A stretch of DNA of 64,000 nucleotides, taken from assembly GCA_032433765.1 (NCBI GenBank), contig JAVIAB010000092.1, positions 63,674,493 through 63,738,492 of the forward strand. The letters run 5' to 3'. The stretch is from Megaustenia siamemsis. Its lineage: Eukaryota; Mollusca; Gastropoda; Stylommatophora; Ariophantidae. The notes under the pieces were generated by a model, which saw only the letters and a program-made list of their open reading frames with translations, made no database searches and had not been told where the DNA came from. Position numbers and translations under genes: made by a program. Below are positions 1-11,400 of the stretch, one piece after another; position 1 is the first letter of the stretch; each line of letters begins with the position of its first letter.

Positions 1-448
1 GATCTGTGTTCTAATGAATTAATGGGAGAGAAAGTAAACTGGACTTTCTCGTGTGGTGACTTTTTCATATGCTTTATCAGTCTCTCTCTTCGTATACCAA
101 ACATGCGTCTATTGCTACATCTGATGCTTCTGTATCCAAGATCTTTTCATCTTTGTTAGGATGGACTAACATAGGTATTGTGATCAGACTTTCTTCCATG
201 AACTCAAAAGCCTTCTGACATTCTGGTGTCTTCTAAATTTATTTAATTTTCTTGCTTTCAATGGGTCGGCAATAGATGCGAAGCCAGGTATAAACTTTCT
301 ATAGTAGCCTCACCATACCCAAAAAGCTTCAATTTTTTTTTTTATTTTAGTGGAAGGTGTCATTTCTCTGATGGCTTGTACTCTGTTTGTCATTGCCTGT
401 TATAATGCCTTTATTATTTACTATGAAAACCAAATATTTTCCTTCACT
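1..448 (-). mobile_element. Decayed Ty3/gypsy retrotransposon pol fragment (reverse transcriptase end / start of RNase H)
   Basis: Read on the minus strand, several short open pieces line up in the order expected for a Ty3/gypsy pol polyprotein. EGKYLVFIVNNKGI lies at about 407-445, VQAIREMTPSTK just after it, SFLGMV at about 308-328, YYRKFIPGFASIADPLK at about 256-306, TPECQKAFEFMEESL at about 185-229 and DTEASDVAID at about 105-135. In this family these are the end of the RT palm/thumb and the first acidic (D-E-SD) region of RNase H. The pieces sit in different frames, with an A-run near 333-343 and stop codons, so the copy cannot make a working enzyme. The element is cut by the window start at its downstream side. 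Its upstream side merges directly into the satellite array, so no LTR or target-site duplication is visible. Retrotransposon identity is strong; the clade is not resolved. Confidence 0.85.
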
Positions 449-1129
449 GATAGGTATATTTCCTTCGATGATAGGTAACTTTCAATGTTAGGTAACTTTC
501 CTTCGATGTTAGGTAACTTTCCTTCGAGGTTAGGTAACTTTCCTTCGATGTTGGGTAACTTTCCTTCAATGTTGGGTAACTTTCCTTCGAGGTTAGTTAA
601 CTTTCCTTTAATGTTGGGTAACTTTCATTTAATGTTGGGTAACTTTCCTTCAATGTTGGGTAACTTTCCTTCGATGTTGGGTAATTTTCCTTCGAGGTTA
701 GGTAACTTTCCTTCGATGTTGGGTAACTTTCCTTCGAGGTTAGGTAACTTACCTTTAATGTTGGGTAACTTTCCTTCAATGTTAGGTAACTTTCCTTCGA
801 GGTTAGGTAACTTTCCCTCGAAGTTAGGTAACTTTCCTTTAATGTTGCGTAACTTTCCTTCGAGGTTAGGTAACTTTCCTTCAATGTTGGGTAACTTTCC
901 TTCGAGATTAGGTAACTTTCCTTCGAGGTTAGGTAACTTTCCTTCGATGTTAGGTAACTTTCCTTCGATGTTAGGTAATTTTCCTTCAGTGTTAGGTAAC
1001 TTTCCTTCAATGTTAGGTAACTTTCCTTCAATGTTAGGTAACTTTCTTTCGATGTTAGGTAACTTTCCTTCGATGTTAGGTAACTTTCCTTCAATGTTGG
1101 GTAACTTTCCTTTAATGTTGGATAACTTT

Positions 1130-1300
1130 CCTTCGAGGTTAGGTAACTTTCTTTCGAGATTAGGTAACTTTCCTTCGAGGTTAGGTAACTTTCCTTCGAG
1201 GTTAAGTAAATTTCCTTCAATGTTAGGTAACTTTCATCATTCGATGTTAGGTAACTTTCCTTCGATGTTGGATAACTTTCTTTCGATGTTAGGTAAATTT
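1130..1300. repeat. Variant block with a 24-bp CATCAT monomer, first of 11 copies
   Basis: A distinctive run of monomers carries GAGG or GAGA in place of AATG. It ends in one monomer expanded by 3 bp (TTTCATCATTCGATG) followed by TTGGATAAC. The CATCAT expansion recurs at 1235, 20076, 28908, 32699, 34375, 37206, 38945, 41959, 45354, 47806 and 51830. Such a rare multi-monomer signature must descend from one ancestral block, so these positions tag copies of larger duplicated segments. Several spacings match other duplicated markers (34375 to 37206 is 2,831; 37206 to 38945 is 1,739; 45354 to 47806 is 2,452). The copy at 38885-39020 has lost its first part, and the copy at 34290-34310 has a shortened monomer. 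Confidence 0.9.
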
Positions 1301-4300
1301 CCTTCGATGTTAGGTAACTTTCCTTCAATGTTGGATAACTTTCCTTCAACGTTGGTAACTGTCCTTTGATGTTGGGTAACTTTCCTTCGATGATAGGTAA
1401 CTTTCCTTCAATGCTGGGTAACTTTCTTTCGATGTTTGGTAACTTTCCTTCAATGTTAGGTAACTTTCTTTCGATGTTGGGTAACTTTCCTTCAACGTTA
1501 GTAACTTTCCTTCGATTTTAGGTAACTTTTCTTCGATGTTAGTTAATTTTCCTTCAATGTTGGGTAACTTTCCTTCGATGTTAGGTAACTTTCCTTCGAT
1601 GTTAGGTATCTTTCCTTCGATGTTAGATAACTTTCCTTCAATGTTGGTAACTTTCCTTGCACGTTAGGTAACTTCCCTCAATGTTAGGTAACTTTCCTTC
1701 GATGTTGGGTAACTTTCCTTCAATGTTAGTAACTTTCCTTCAATGTTAGATAACTTTCCTTCAATGTTACGTAACTTTCCTTCAATGTTAGGTAACTTTC
1801 CTTCAATGTTAGGTAACTTTCCTTCAATGTTAGGTAACTTTCCTTCAATGTTAGGTAACTTTCCTTCAATGTTAAGTAACTTTCCTTCAATGTTAGGTAA
1901 CTTTCCTTCAATGTTAGGTAACTTTCCTTCAATGCTAGGTAACTTTCCTTCAATGTTAGGTAACTTTCCTTCAATGTTAGGTAACTTTCCTTCAATGTTG
2001 GGTAACTTTCCTTCAATGTTAGGTAACTTTCCTTCAATGTTAGGTAACTTTCCTTCAATGTTGGGTAACTTTCTTTCGATGTTAGGTAACTTTCCTTCAA
2101 TGTTGGGTAACTTTCCTTCAATGTTGGGTAACTTTCCTTCACTGTTGGGTAACTTCTCTTCGATGATAGGTAACTTTCCTTCAATGTTAGGTAACTTTCC
2201 TTCAATGTTAGGTAACTTTCCTTCAATGTTGGGAAACATTCCTTCAATGTTAGTAACTTTCCTTCGATGATAGGTAACTTTCCGTCAATGTTAGGTAACT
2301 TTCCTTCAATGTTAGGTAACTTTCCTTCAATGTTGGGTAACATTCCTTCAATGTTAGTAACTTTCTTTCGATGTTAGGTAACTTTCCTTCAATGTTGGGT
2401 AACTTTCCTTCAATGTTAGGTAACTTTCCTTCAATGTTAGGTAACTTTACTTCAATGTTGGGTAACTTTCCTTCAATGTTGGGTAACATTCCTTTAATGT
2501 TAGTAATTTTCCTTCGATGTTAGGTAAATTTCCTTCAATGTTGGGTAACTTTCCTTCAATGTTAGGTAACTTTCCTTCAATGTTAGGTAACTTTCCTTCA
2601 ATGTTATATAACTTTCCTTCAATGTTGGGTAACATTCCTTCAATGTTAGTAACTTTCCTTCGATGTTAGGTAACTTTCCTTCAATGTTGGGTAACTTTCC
2701 TTCAATGTTAGGTAACTTTCCTTACAATGTTAGGTAACTTTCCTTCAATGTTAGGTAACTTTCCTTCAATGTTAGGTAACTTTCCTTCAATGTTGGGTAA
2801 CATTCCTTCAATGTTAGTAATTTTCCTTCGATGTTAGGTAACTTTCCTTAAATGTTGGGTAACTTTCCTTCAATGTTAGGTAACTTTCCTTCAATGTTAG
2901 GTAACTTTCCTTCAATGTTAGGTAACTTTCCTTCAATGTTAGGTAACATTCCTTCAATGTTGGGTAACATTCCTTCAATGTTAGTAATTTTCCTTCGATG
3001 TTAGGTAACTTTCCTTCAATGTTGGGTAACTTTCCTTCAATGTTAGGTAACTTTCCTTCAATGTTAGGTATCTTTCCTTCGAGGTTAGGTAACTTTACTT
3101 CAATGTTAGGTAACTTTTCTTCAGTATTAGGTAACTTTCCTTCAATGTTAGGTAACTTTCCTTCAATGTTAGGTAACTTTCCTTCAATGTTGGGTAACTT
3201 TCCTTCGATGTTAGGTAACTTTCCTTCAATGTTGGGTAACTTTCCTTCAATGTTGGGTAACTTTCCTTCACTGTTGGGTAACTTGTCTTCGATGATAGGT
3301 AACTTTCCTTCAATGTTAGGTAACTTTCCTTCAATGTTAGGTAACTTTCCTTCAATTTTGGGAAACATTCCTTCAATGTTAGTAACTTTCCTTCGATGTT
3401 AGGTAACATTCCTTCAATGTTAGGTAACTTTCCTTCAATGTTAGGTAACTTTCCTTCAATGTTGGGTAACATTCCTTCAATGTTAGTAACTTTCCTTCGA
3501 TGTTAGGTAACTTTCCTTCAATGTTGGGTAACTTTCCTTCAATGTTAGATAACTTTCCTTCAATGTGAGGTAACTTTCCTTCAATGTTAGGTAACTTTCC
3601 TTCAATGTTAGGTAACTTTCCTTCAATGTTAGGTAACTTTCCTTCAATGTTAGGTAACTTTCCTTCGATGTTAGGTAACTTTCCTTCGATGTTAGGTAAC
3701 TTTCCTTCAATGTTAGGTAACTTTCCTTCAATGTTGGGTAACTTTCCTTCAATGTTGGGTAACTTTCCTTCAATGTTAGATAACTTTCCTTCAATGTTAG
3801 GTAACTTTCCTTCAATGTTAGGTAACTTTCCTTCAATGTTAGGTAACTTTCCTTCAATGTTAGGTAACTTTCCTTCAATGTTAGATAACTTTCCTTCGAT
3901 GTTAGGTAACTTTCCTTCGATGTTAGGTAACTTTCCTTCAATGTTAGGTAACTTTCCTTCAATGTTGGGTAACTTTCCTTCAATGTTAGGTAACTTTCAT
4001 TCAATGTTAGGTAACTTTCTTTCGATGTTGGGTAACTTTCCTTCGATGTTAGGTAACTTTCCTTCAATGTTGGGTAAGTTTCCTTCACTGTTGGGTAACT
4101 TTTCTTCGATGATAGGTAACTTTCCTTCAATGTTAGGTAACATTCCTTCAATGTTAGGTAACTTTCCTTCAATGTTGGGAAACATTCCTTCAATGTTAGC
4201 AACTTTCCTTCGATGATAGGTAACTTTCCATCAATGTTGGGTTGCTTTCCTTCAATGTTGGGTAACTTACCTTCAATGTTAGGTAACTCTCCTTCAATGT

Positions 4301-7223
4301 TAGGTAACTTTCCTTCAGTGTTATACATCTTTCCTTCAGTATTAGGTAACTTTCCTTCAGTATTAGGTAACTTTCCTTTAGTATTAGGTAACTTTCCTTC
4401 AGTATTAGGTAACTTTCCTTCAGTGTTAGGTAACTTTCCTTCAGTATTAGATAACTTTCCTTCAATGTTAGGTAACTTTCCTTCAATGTTAGGTAACTTT
4501 CCTTCAATGTTAGGTAACTTTCCTTCAATGTTAGGTAACTTTCCTTCGAGGTTAGGTAACTTTCCTTCAATGTTAGGTAACTTTCTTCAGTATTAGTTAA
4601 CTTTCCTTCAATGTTAGGTAACTTTCCTTCAATGTTAGGTAACTTTCCTTCAATGTTGGGTAACTTTCCTTCGATGTTGGGTAACTTTCCTTCAATGTTG
4701 GGTAACTTTCTTTCAATGTTGGGTAACTTTCCTTCACTGTTGGGTAACTTGTCTTCGATGATAGGTAACTTTCCTTCAATGTTAGGTAACTTTCCTTCAA
4801 TGTTAGGTAACTTTCCTTCAATTTTGGGAAACATTCCTTCAATGTTAGTAACTTTCCTTCGATGTTAGGTAACATTCCTTCAATGTTAGGTAACTTTCCT
4901 TCAATGTTAGGTAACTTTCCTTCAATGTTGGGTAACATTCCTTCAATGTTAGTAACTTTCCTTCGATGTTAGATAACTTTCCTTCAATGTTGGGTAACTT
5001 TCCTTCAATGTTAGATAACTTTCCTTCGATGTTAGGTAACTTTCCTTCAATGTTAGGTAACTTTCCTTCAATGTTAGGTAACTTTCCTTCAATGTTAGGT
5101 AACTTTCCTTCAATGTTAGGTAACTTTCCTTCGATGTTAGGTAACTTTCCTTCGATGTTAGGTAACTTTCCTTCAATGTTAGGTAACTTTCCTTCAATGT
5201 TGGGTAACTTTCCTTCAATGTTAGGTAACTTTCCTTCAATGTTAGGTAACTTTCTTTCGATGTTGGGTAACTTTCCTTCGATGTTAGGTAACTTTCCTTC
5301 AATGTTGGGTAACTTTCCTTCACTGTTGGGTAACTTTTCTTCGATGATAGGTAACTTTCCTTCAATGTTAGGTAACATTCCTTCAATGTTAGGTAACTTT
5401 CCTTCAATGTTGGGAAACATTCCTTCAATGTTAGCAACTTTCCTTCGATGATAGGTAACTTTCCTTCAATGTTAAGTAAATTTCCTTCAATGTTAGGTAA
5501 ATTTCCTTCAATGTTGGGTAACATTCCTTCAATGTTAGTAACTTTCTTTCGATGTTAGGTAACTTTCCTTCAATGTTGCGTAACCTACCTTCAATGTTAG
5601 GTAACTTTCCTTCAATGTTAGGTAACTTTCCTTCAATGTTGGGTAACTTTCCTTCAATGTTAGGTAACTTTCCTTTAATGTTAGGTAACTTTCCTTCAAT
5701 GTTGGGTAACTTTCCTTCAATGTTAGGTAACTTTTCTTCAATGTTAGGTAACTTTCCTTCAATGTTAGGTAACTTTCCTTCAATGTTAGGTAACTTTCCT
5801 TCAATGTTGGGTGACTTTCCTTCAATGTTGGGTAACTTTCCTTCAATGTTGGGTAACTTTCCTTCGACGTTAATTAACTTTCATTCAATGTTGGGTAACT
5901 TTCCTTCACTGTTGGGTAACTTGTCTTCGATGATAGGTAACTTTCCTTCCATGTTATGTAACTTGTCTTCGATGATAGGTAACTTTCCTTCAATGTTGGG
6001 TTGCTTTCCTTCAATGTTGGGTAACTTACCTTCAGTGTTAGGTAACTCTCCTTCAATGTTAGGTAACTTTACTTCAATGTTAGGTAACTTTCCTTCAATG
6101 TTAAATAACTTTCCTTCAATGTTGGGTAACATTCCTTCAATGTTAGTAACTTTCCTTCGATGTTAGGTAACTTTCCTTCAATGTTGGGTAACTTTCCTTC
6201 ACTGTTGGGTAACTTTTCTTCGATGATAGGTAACTTTCCTTCAATGTTAGGTAACATTCCTTCAATGTTAGGTAACTTTCCTTCAATGTTGGGAAACATT
6301 CCTTCAATGTTAGCAACTTTCCTTCGATGATAGGTAACTTTCCTTCAATGTTGGGTTGCTTTCCTTCAATGTTGTGTAACTTACCTTCAGTGTTAGGTAA
6401 CTCTCCTTCAATGTTAGGTAACTTTCCTTTAATGTTAGGTAACTTTCCTTCATTATTATGTAACTTTCCTTCAGTGTTAGGTAACTTTCCTTCAGTGTTA
6501 TACATCTTTCCTTCAGTATTAGGTAACTTTCCTTCAGTATTAGGTAACTTTTCTTTAGTATTAGGTAACTTTCCTTCAGTATTAGGTAACTTTCCTTCAG
6601 TGTTAGGTAACTTTCCTTCAGTGTTAGGTAACTTTCCTTCAGTATTAGATAACTTTCCTTCAATGTTAGGTAACTTTCCTTCAATGTTAGGTAACTTTCC
6701 TTCAATGTTAGGTAACTTTCCTTCAATGTTAGGTAACTTTCCTTCAATGTTAGGTAACTTTCCTTCAATGTTAGGTAACTTTCCTTCGATGTCAGGTATC
6801 TTTCCTTCGATGTTAGGTAACTTTCCTTCAATGTTAGGTAACTTTCCTTCAATGTTAGGTAACTTTCCTTCAATGTAGGGTAACATTCATTCAATGTTAG
6901 TAGCTTTCCTTCGATGTTAGGTAACTTTCCTTCAATGTTGGGTAACTTTCCTTCAATGTTAGGTAACTTTCCTTCAATGTTAGGTAACTTTCCTTCAATG
7001 TTAGGTAGCTTTCCTTCATTGTTAGGTAACTTTACTTCAATGTTAGGTAACTTTCCTTCAATGTTAAATAACTTTCCTTCTATGTTGGGTAACATTCCTT
7101 CAATGTTAGTAACTTTCCTTCGATATTAGGTAACTTTCCTTCAATGTTAGGTAACTTTCTTTCGATGTTAGGTAACTTTCCTTCGATGTTAGGTAACTTT
7201 CCTTCAATGTTGGGTAACTTTCC

Positions 7224-7290
7224 TTTTTATGTTGGATAACTTTCCTTCGATGTTGGATAACTTTCTTTCGATGTTAGGTAAATTTCCTTC
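7224..7290. repeat. Deletion derivative of the CATCAT block (also near 11799 and 16270)
   Basis: Here the sequence runs TTTTTATG, TTGGATAAC, then a second TTGGATAAC, then TTTCTTTCGATG and GGTAAATTTCC. That is the CATCAT block with its roughly 150-bp interior missing. The two TTGGATAAC monomers that bracket the missing interior elsewhere (for example near 19961 and 20110) are adjacent here. The same derivative lies 4,575 bp downstream (11799) and again near 16270. The deletion therefore happened before this segment was amplified, most simply by recombination between the two TTGGATAAC monomers. Confidence 0.75.
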
Positions 7291-7668
7291 GATGTTAGTA
7301 ACTTTCCTTCAATGTTAGGTAACTTTCCTTCAATGTTAGGTAACTTTCCTTCAATGTTAGTAACTTTCCTTCGATGTTAGGTAACTTTCCTTCAATGTTA
7401 GGTAACTTTCCTTCAATGTTAGGTAACTTTCCTTCAATGTTAGGTAACTTTCCTTCAATGTTAATAACATTCCTTCGATGTTAGGTAACTTTCCTTCAAT
7501 GTTAGGTAACTTTCCTTCAATGTTAGGTAACTTTCCTTCAATGTTGTGTAACTTTCCTTCAATGTTGGGTAACTTTCATTCAATGTTAGGTAACGTTCCT
7601 TCAATGTTGGGTAACATTCCTTCAATGTTAGTAACTTTCCTTCGATGTTAGGTAACTTTCCTTCAATG

Positions 7669-8457
7669 TTGGATAACTTTCCTTCAACGTTGGTAACTGT
7701 CCTTTGATGTTGGGTAACTTTCCTTCGATGATAGGTAACCTTCCTTCAATGTTGGGTAACTTTCTTTCGATGTTTGGTAACTTTCCTTCAATGTTAGGTA
7801 ACTTTCTTTCGATGTTGGGTAACTTTCCTTCAATGTTAGTAACTTTCCTTCGATTTAGGTAACTTTTCTTCGATGTTAGTTAATTTCCTTCAATGTTGGG
7901 TAACTTTCCTTCGATGTTAGGTAACTTTCCTTCGATGTTAGGTATCTTTCCTTCGATGTTAGATAACTTTCCTTCAATGTTGGTAACTTTCCTTGCACGT
8001 TAGGTAACTTTCCTCAATGTTAGGTAACTTTCCTTCGATGTTGGGTAACTTTCCTTCAATGTTAGTAACTTTCCTTCAATGTTAGATAACTTTCCTTCAA
8101 TGTTACGTAACTTTCCTTCAATGTTAGGTAACTTTCCTTCAATGTTAGGTAACTTTCCTTCAATGTTAGGTAACTTTCCTTCAATGTTAGGTAACTTTCC
8201 TTCAATGTTAAGTAACTTTCCTTCAATGTTAGGTAACTTTCCTTCAATGTTAGGTAACTTTCCTTCAATGCTAGGTAACTTTCCTTCAATGTTAGGTAAC
8301 TTTCCTTCAATGTTAGGTAACTTTCCTTCAATGTTGGGTAACTTTCCTTCAATGTTAGGTAACTTTCCTTCAATGTTAGGTAACTTTCCTTCAATGTTGG
8401 GTAACTTTCTTTCGATGTTAGGTAACTTTCCTTCAATGTTGGGTAACTTTCCTTCAA
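7669..8457. repeat. Segmental copy of 1331-2120 within the satellite
   Basis: A rare sequence of variants (TTGGATAAC, CAACG, GGTAACTGTCC, TTTGATG, then ATAGGTAAC) occurs at 1331 and again at 7669, about 6,338 bp apart. Downstream landmarks keep almost the same spacing, including the GTTACGTAAC variant (1766-1775 and 8102-8111) and the TGCACG variant (near 1660 and 7995). One-base differences distinguish the copies. The second copy joins other block types abruptly at both ends, as expected from unequal exchange inside the array. Confidence 0.8.
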
Positions 8458-11400
8458 TGTTGGGTAACTTTTTCAATGTTGGGTAACTTTCCTTCACTGT
8501 TGGGTAACTTGTCTTCGATGATAGGTAACTTTCCTTCAATGTTAGGTAACTTTCCTTCAATGTTAGGTAACTTTCCTTCAATTTGGGAAACATTCCTTCA
8601 ATGTTAGTAACTTTCCTTCGATGTTAGGTAACATTCCTTCAATGTTAGGTAACTTTCCTTCAATGTTAGGTAACTTTCCTTCAATGTTGGGTAACATTCC
8701 TTCAATGTTAGTAACTTTCCTTCGATGTTAGATAACTTTCCTTCAATGTTGGGTAACTTTCCTTCAATGTTAGATAACTTTCCTTCAATGTTAGGTAACT
8801 TTCCTTCAATGTTGGGTAACATTCCTTCAATGTTAGTAACTTTCCTTCGATGTTAGGTAACTTTCCTTCAATGTTGGGTAACTTTCCTTCAATGTTAGAT
8901 AACTTTCCTTCAATGTGAGGTAACTTTCCTTCAATGTTAGGTAAATTTTCTTCAATGTTAGGTAACTTTCCTTCAATGTTAGGTAACTTTTCTTCAATGT
9001 TAGGTAACTTTCCTTCGATGTTAGGTAACTTTCCTTCGATGTTAGGTAACTTTCCTTCAATGTTAGGTAACTTTCCTTCAATGTTGGGTAACTTTCCTTC
9101 AATGTTGGGTAACTTTCCTTCGATGTTAGATAACTTTCCTTCAATGTTAGGTAACTTTCCTTCAATGTTAGGTAACTTTCCTTCAATGTTAGGTAACTTT
9201 CCTTCAATGTTAGGTAACTTTCCTTCAATGTTAGGTAACTTTCCTTCAATGTTGGGTAACTTTCCTTCAATGTTGGGTAACTTTCTTTCAATGTTGGGTA
9301 ACTTTCCTTCACTGTTGGGTAACTTGTCTTCGATGATAGGTAACTTTCCTTCAATGTTAGGTAACTTTCCTTCAATGTTAGGTAACTTTCCTTCAATTTT
9401 GGGAAACATTCCTTCAATGTTAGTAACTTTCCTTCGATGTTAGGTAACATTCCTTCAATGTTAGGTAACTTTCCTTCAATGTTAGGTAACTTTCCTTCAA
9501 TGTTGGGTAACATTCCTTCAATGTTAGTAACTTTCCTTCGATGTTAGATAACTTTCCTTCAATGTTGGGTAACTTTCCTTCAATGTTAGATAACTTTCCT
9601 TCGATGTTAGGTAACTTTCCTTCAATGTTAGGTAACTTTCCTTCAATGTTAGGTAACTTTCCTTCAATGTTAGGTAACTTTCCTTCAATGTTAGGTAACT
9701 TTCCTTCGATGTTAGGTAACTTTCTTTCGATGTTAGGTAACTTTCCTTCAATGTTAGGTAACTTTCCTTCAATGTTGGGTAACTTTCCTTCAATGTTAGG
9801 TAACTTTCCTTCAATGTTAGGTAACTTTCTTTCGATGTTGGGTAACTTTCCTTCGATGTTAGGTAACTTTCCTTCAATGTTGGGTAACTTTCCTTCACTG
9901 TTGGGTAACTTTTCTTCGATGATAGGTAACTTTCCTTCAATGTTAGGTAACATTCCTTCAATGTTAGGTAACTTTCCTTCAATGTTGGGAAACATTCCTT
10001 CAATGTTAGCAACTTTCCTTCGATGATAGGTAACTTTCCTTCAATGTTAAGTAAATTTCCTTCAATGTTAGGTAAATTTCCTTCAATGTTGGGTAACATT
10101 CCTTCAATGTTAGTAACTTTCTTTCGATGTTAGGTAACTTTCCTTCAATGTTGCTTAACCTACCTTCAATGTTAGGTAACTTTCCTTCAATGTTAGGTAA
10201 CTTTCCTTCAATGTTGGGTAACTTTCCTTCAATGTTAGGTAACTTTCCTTCAATGTTAGGTAACTTTCCTTCAATGTTGGGTAACTTTCCTTCAATGTTA
10301 GGTAACTTTTCTTCAATGTTAGGTAACTTTCCTTCAATGTTAGGTAACTTTCCTTCAATGTTAGGTAACTTTCCTTCAATGTTGGGTGACTTTCCTTCAA
10401 TGTTGGGTAACTTTCCTTCAATGTTGGGTAACTTTCCTTCGACGTTAATTAACTTTCATTCAATGTTGGGTAACTTTCCTTCACTGTTGGGTAACTTGTC
10501 TTCGATGATAGGTAACTTTCCTTCCATGTTATGTAACTTGTCTTCGAAGTTAGGTAACTTTCCTTCAATGTTGGGTTGCTTTCCTTCAATGTTGGGTAAC
10601 TTACCTTCAGTGTTAGGTAACTCTCCTTCAATGTTAGGTAACTTTACTTCAATGTTAGGTAACTTTCCTTCAAAGTTAAATAACTTTCCTTCAATGTTGG
10701 GTAACATTCCTTCAATGTTAGTAACTTTCCTTCGATGTTAGGTAACTTTCCTTCAATGTTGGGTAACTTTCCTTCACTGTTGGGTAACTTTTCTTCGATG
10801 ATAGGTAACTTTCCTTCAATGTTAGGTAACATTCCTTCAATGTTAGGTAACTTTCCTTCAATGTTGGGAAACATTCCTTCAATGTTAGCAACTTTCCTTC
10901 GATGATAGGTAACATTCCTTCAATGTTGGGTTGCTTTCCTTCAATGTTGGGTAACTTACCTTCAGTGTTAGGTAACTCTCCTTCAATGTTAGGTAACTTT
11001 CCTTTAATGTTAGGTAACTTTCCTTCATTATTATGTAACTTTCCTTCAGTGTTAGGTAACGTTCCTTCAGTGTTATACATCTTTCCTTCAGTATTAGGTA
11101 ACTTTCCTTCAGTATTAGGTAACTTTCCTTTAGTATTAGGTAACTTTCCTTCAGTATTAGGTAACTTTCCTTCAGTGTTAGGTAACTTTCCTTCAGTGTT
11201 AGGTAACTTTCCTTCAGTATTAGATAACTTTCCTTCAATGTTAGGTAACTTTCCTTCAATGTTAGGTAACTTTCCTTCAATGTTAGGTAACTTTCCTTCA
11301 ATGTTAGGTAACTTTCCTTCAATGTTAGGTAACTTTCCTTCAATGTTAGGTAACTTTCCTTCGATGTCAGGTATCTTTCCTTCGATGTTAGGTAACTTTC

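Noticed and set aside
3350..3380. NF-kB-like site in GGGAAACATTCC at block edges
   Set aside because: The half-sites are spaced 12 bp rather than the usual 10, and the variant is explained by a T-to-A change in the GGGTAACATTCC monomer.
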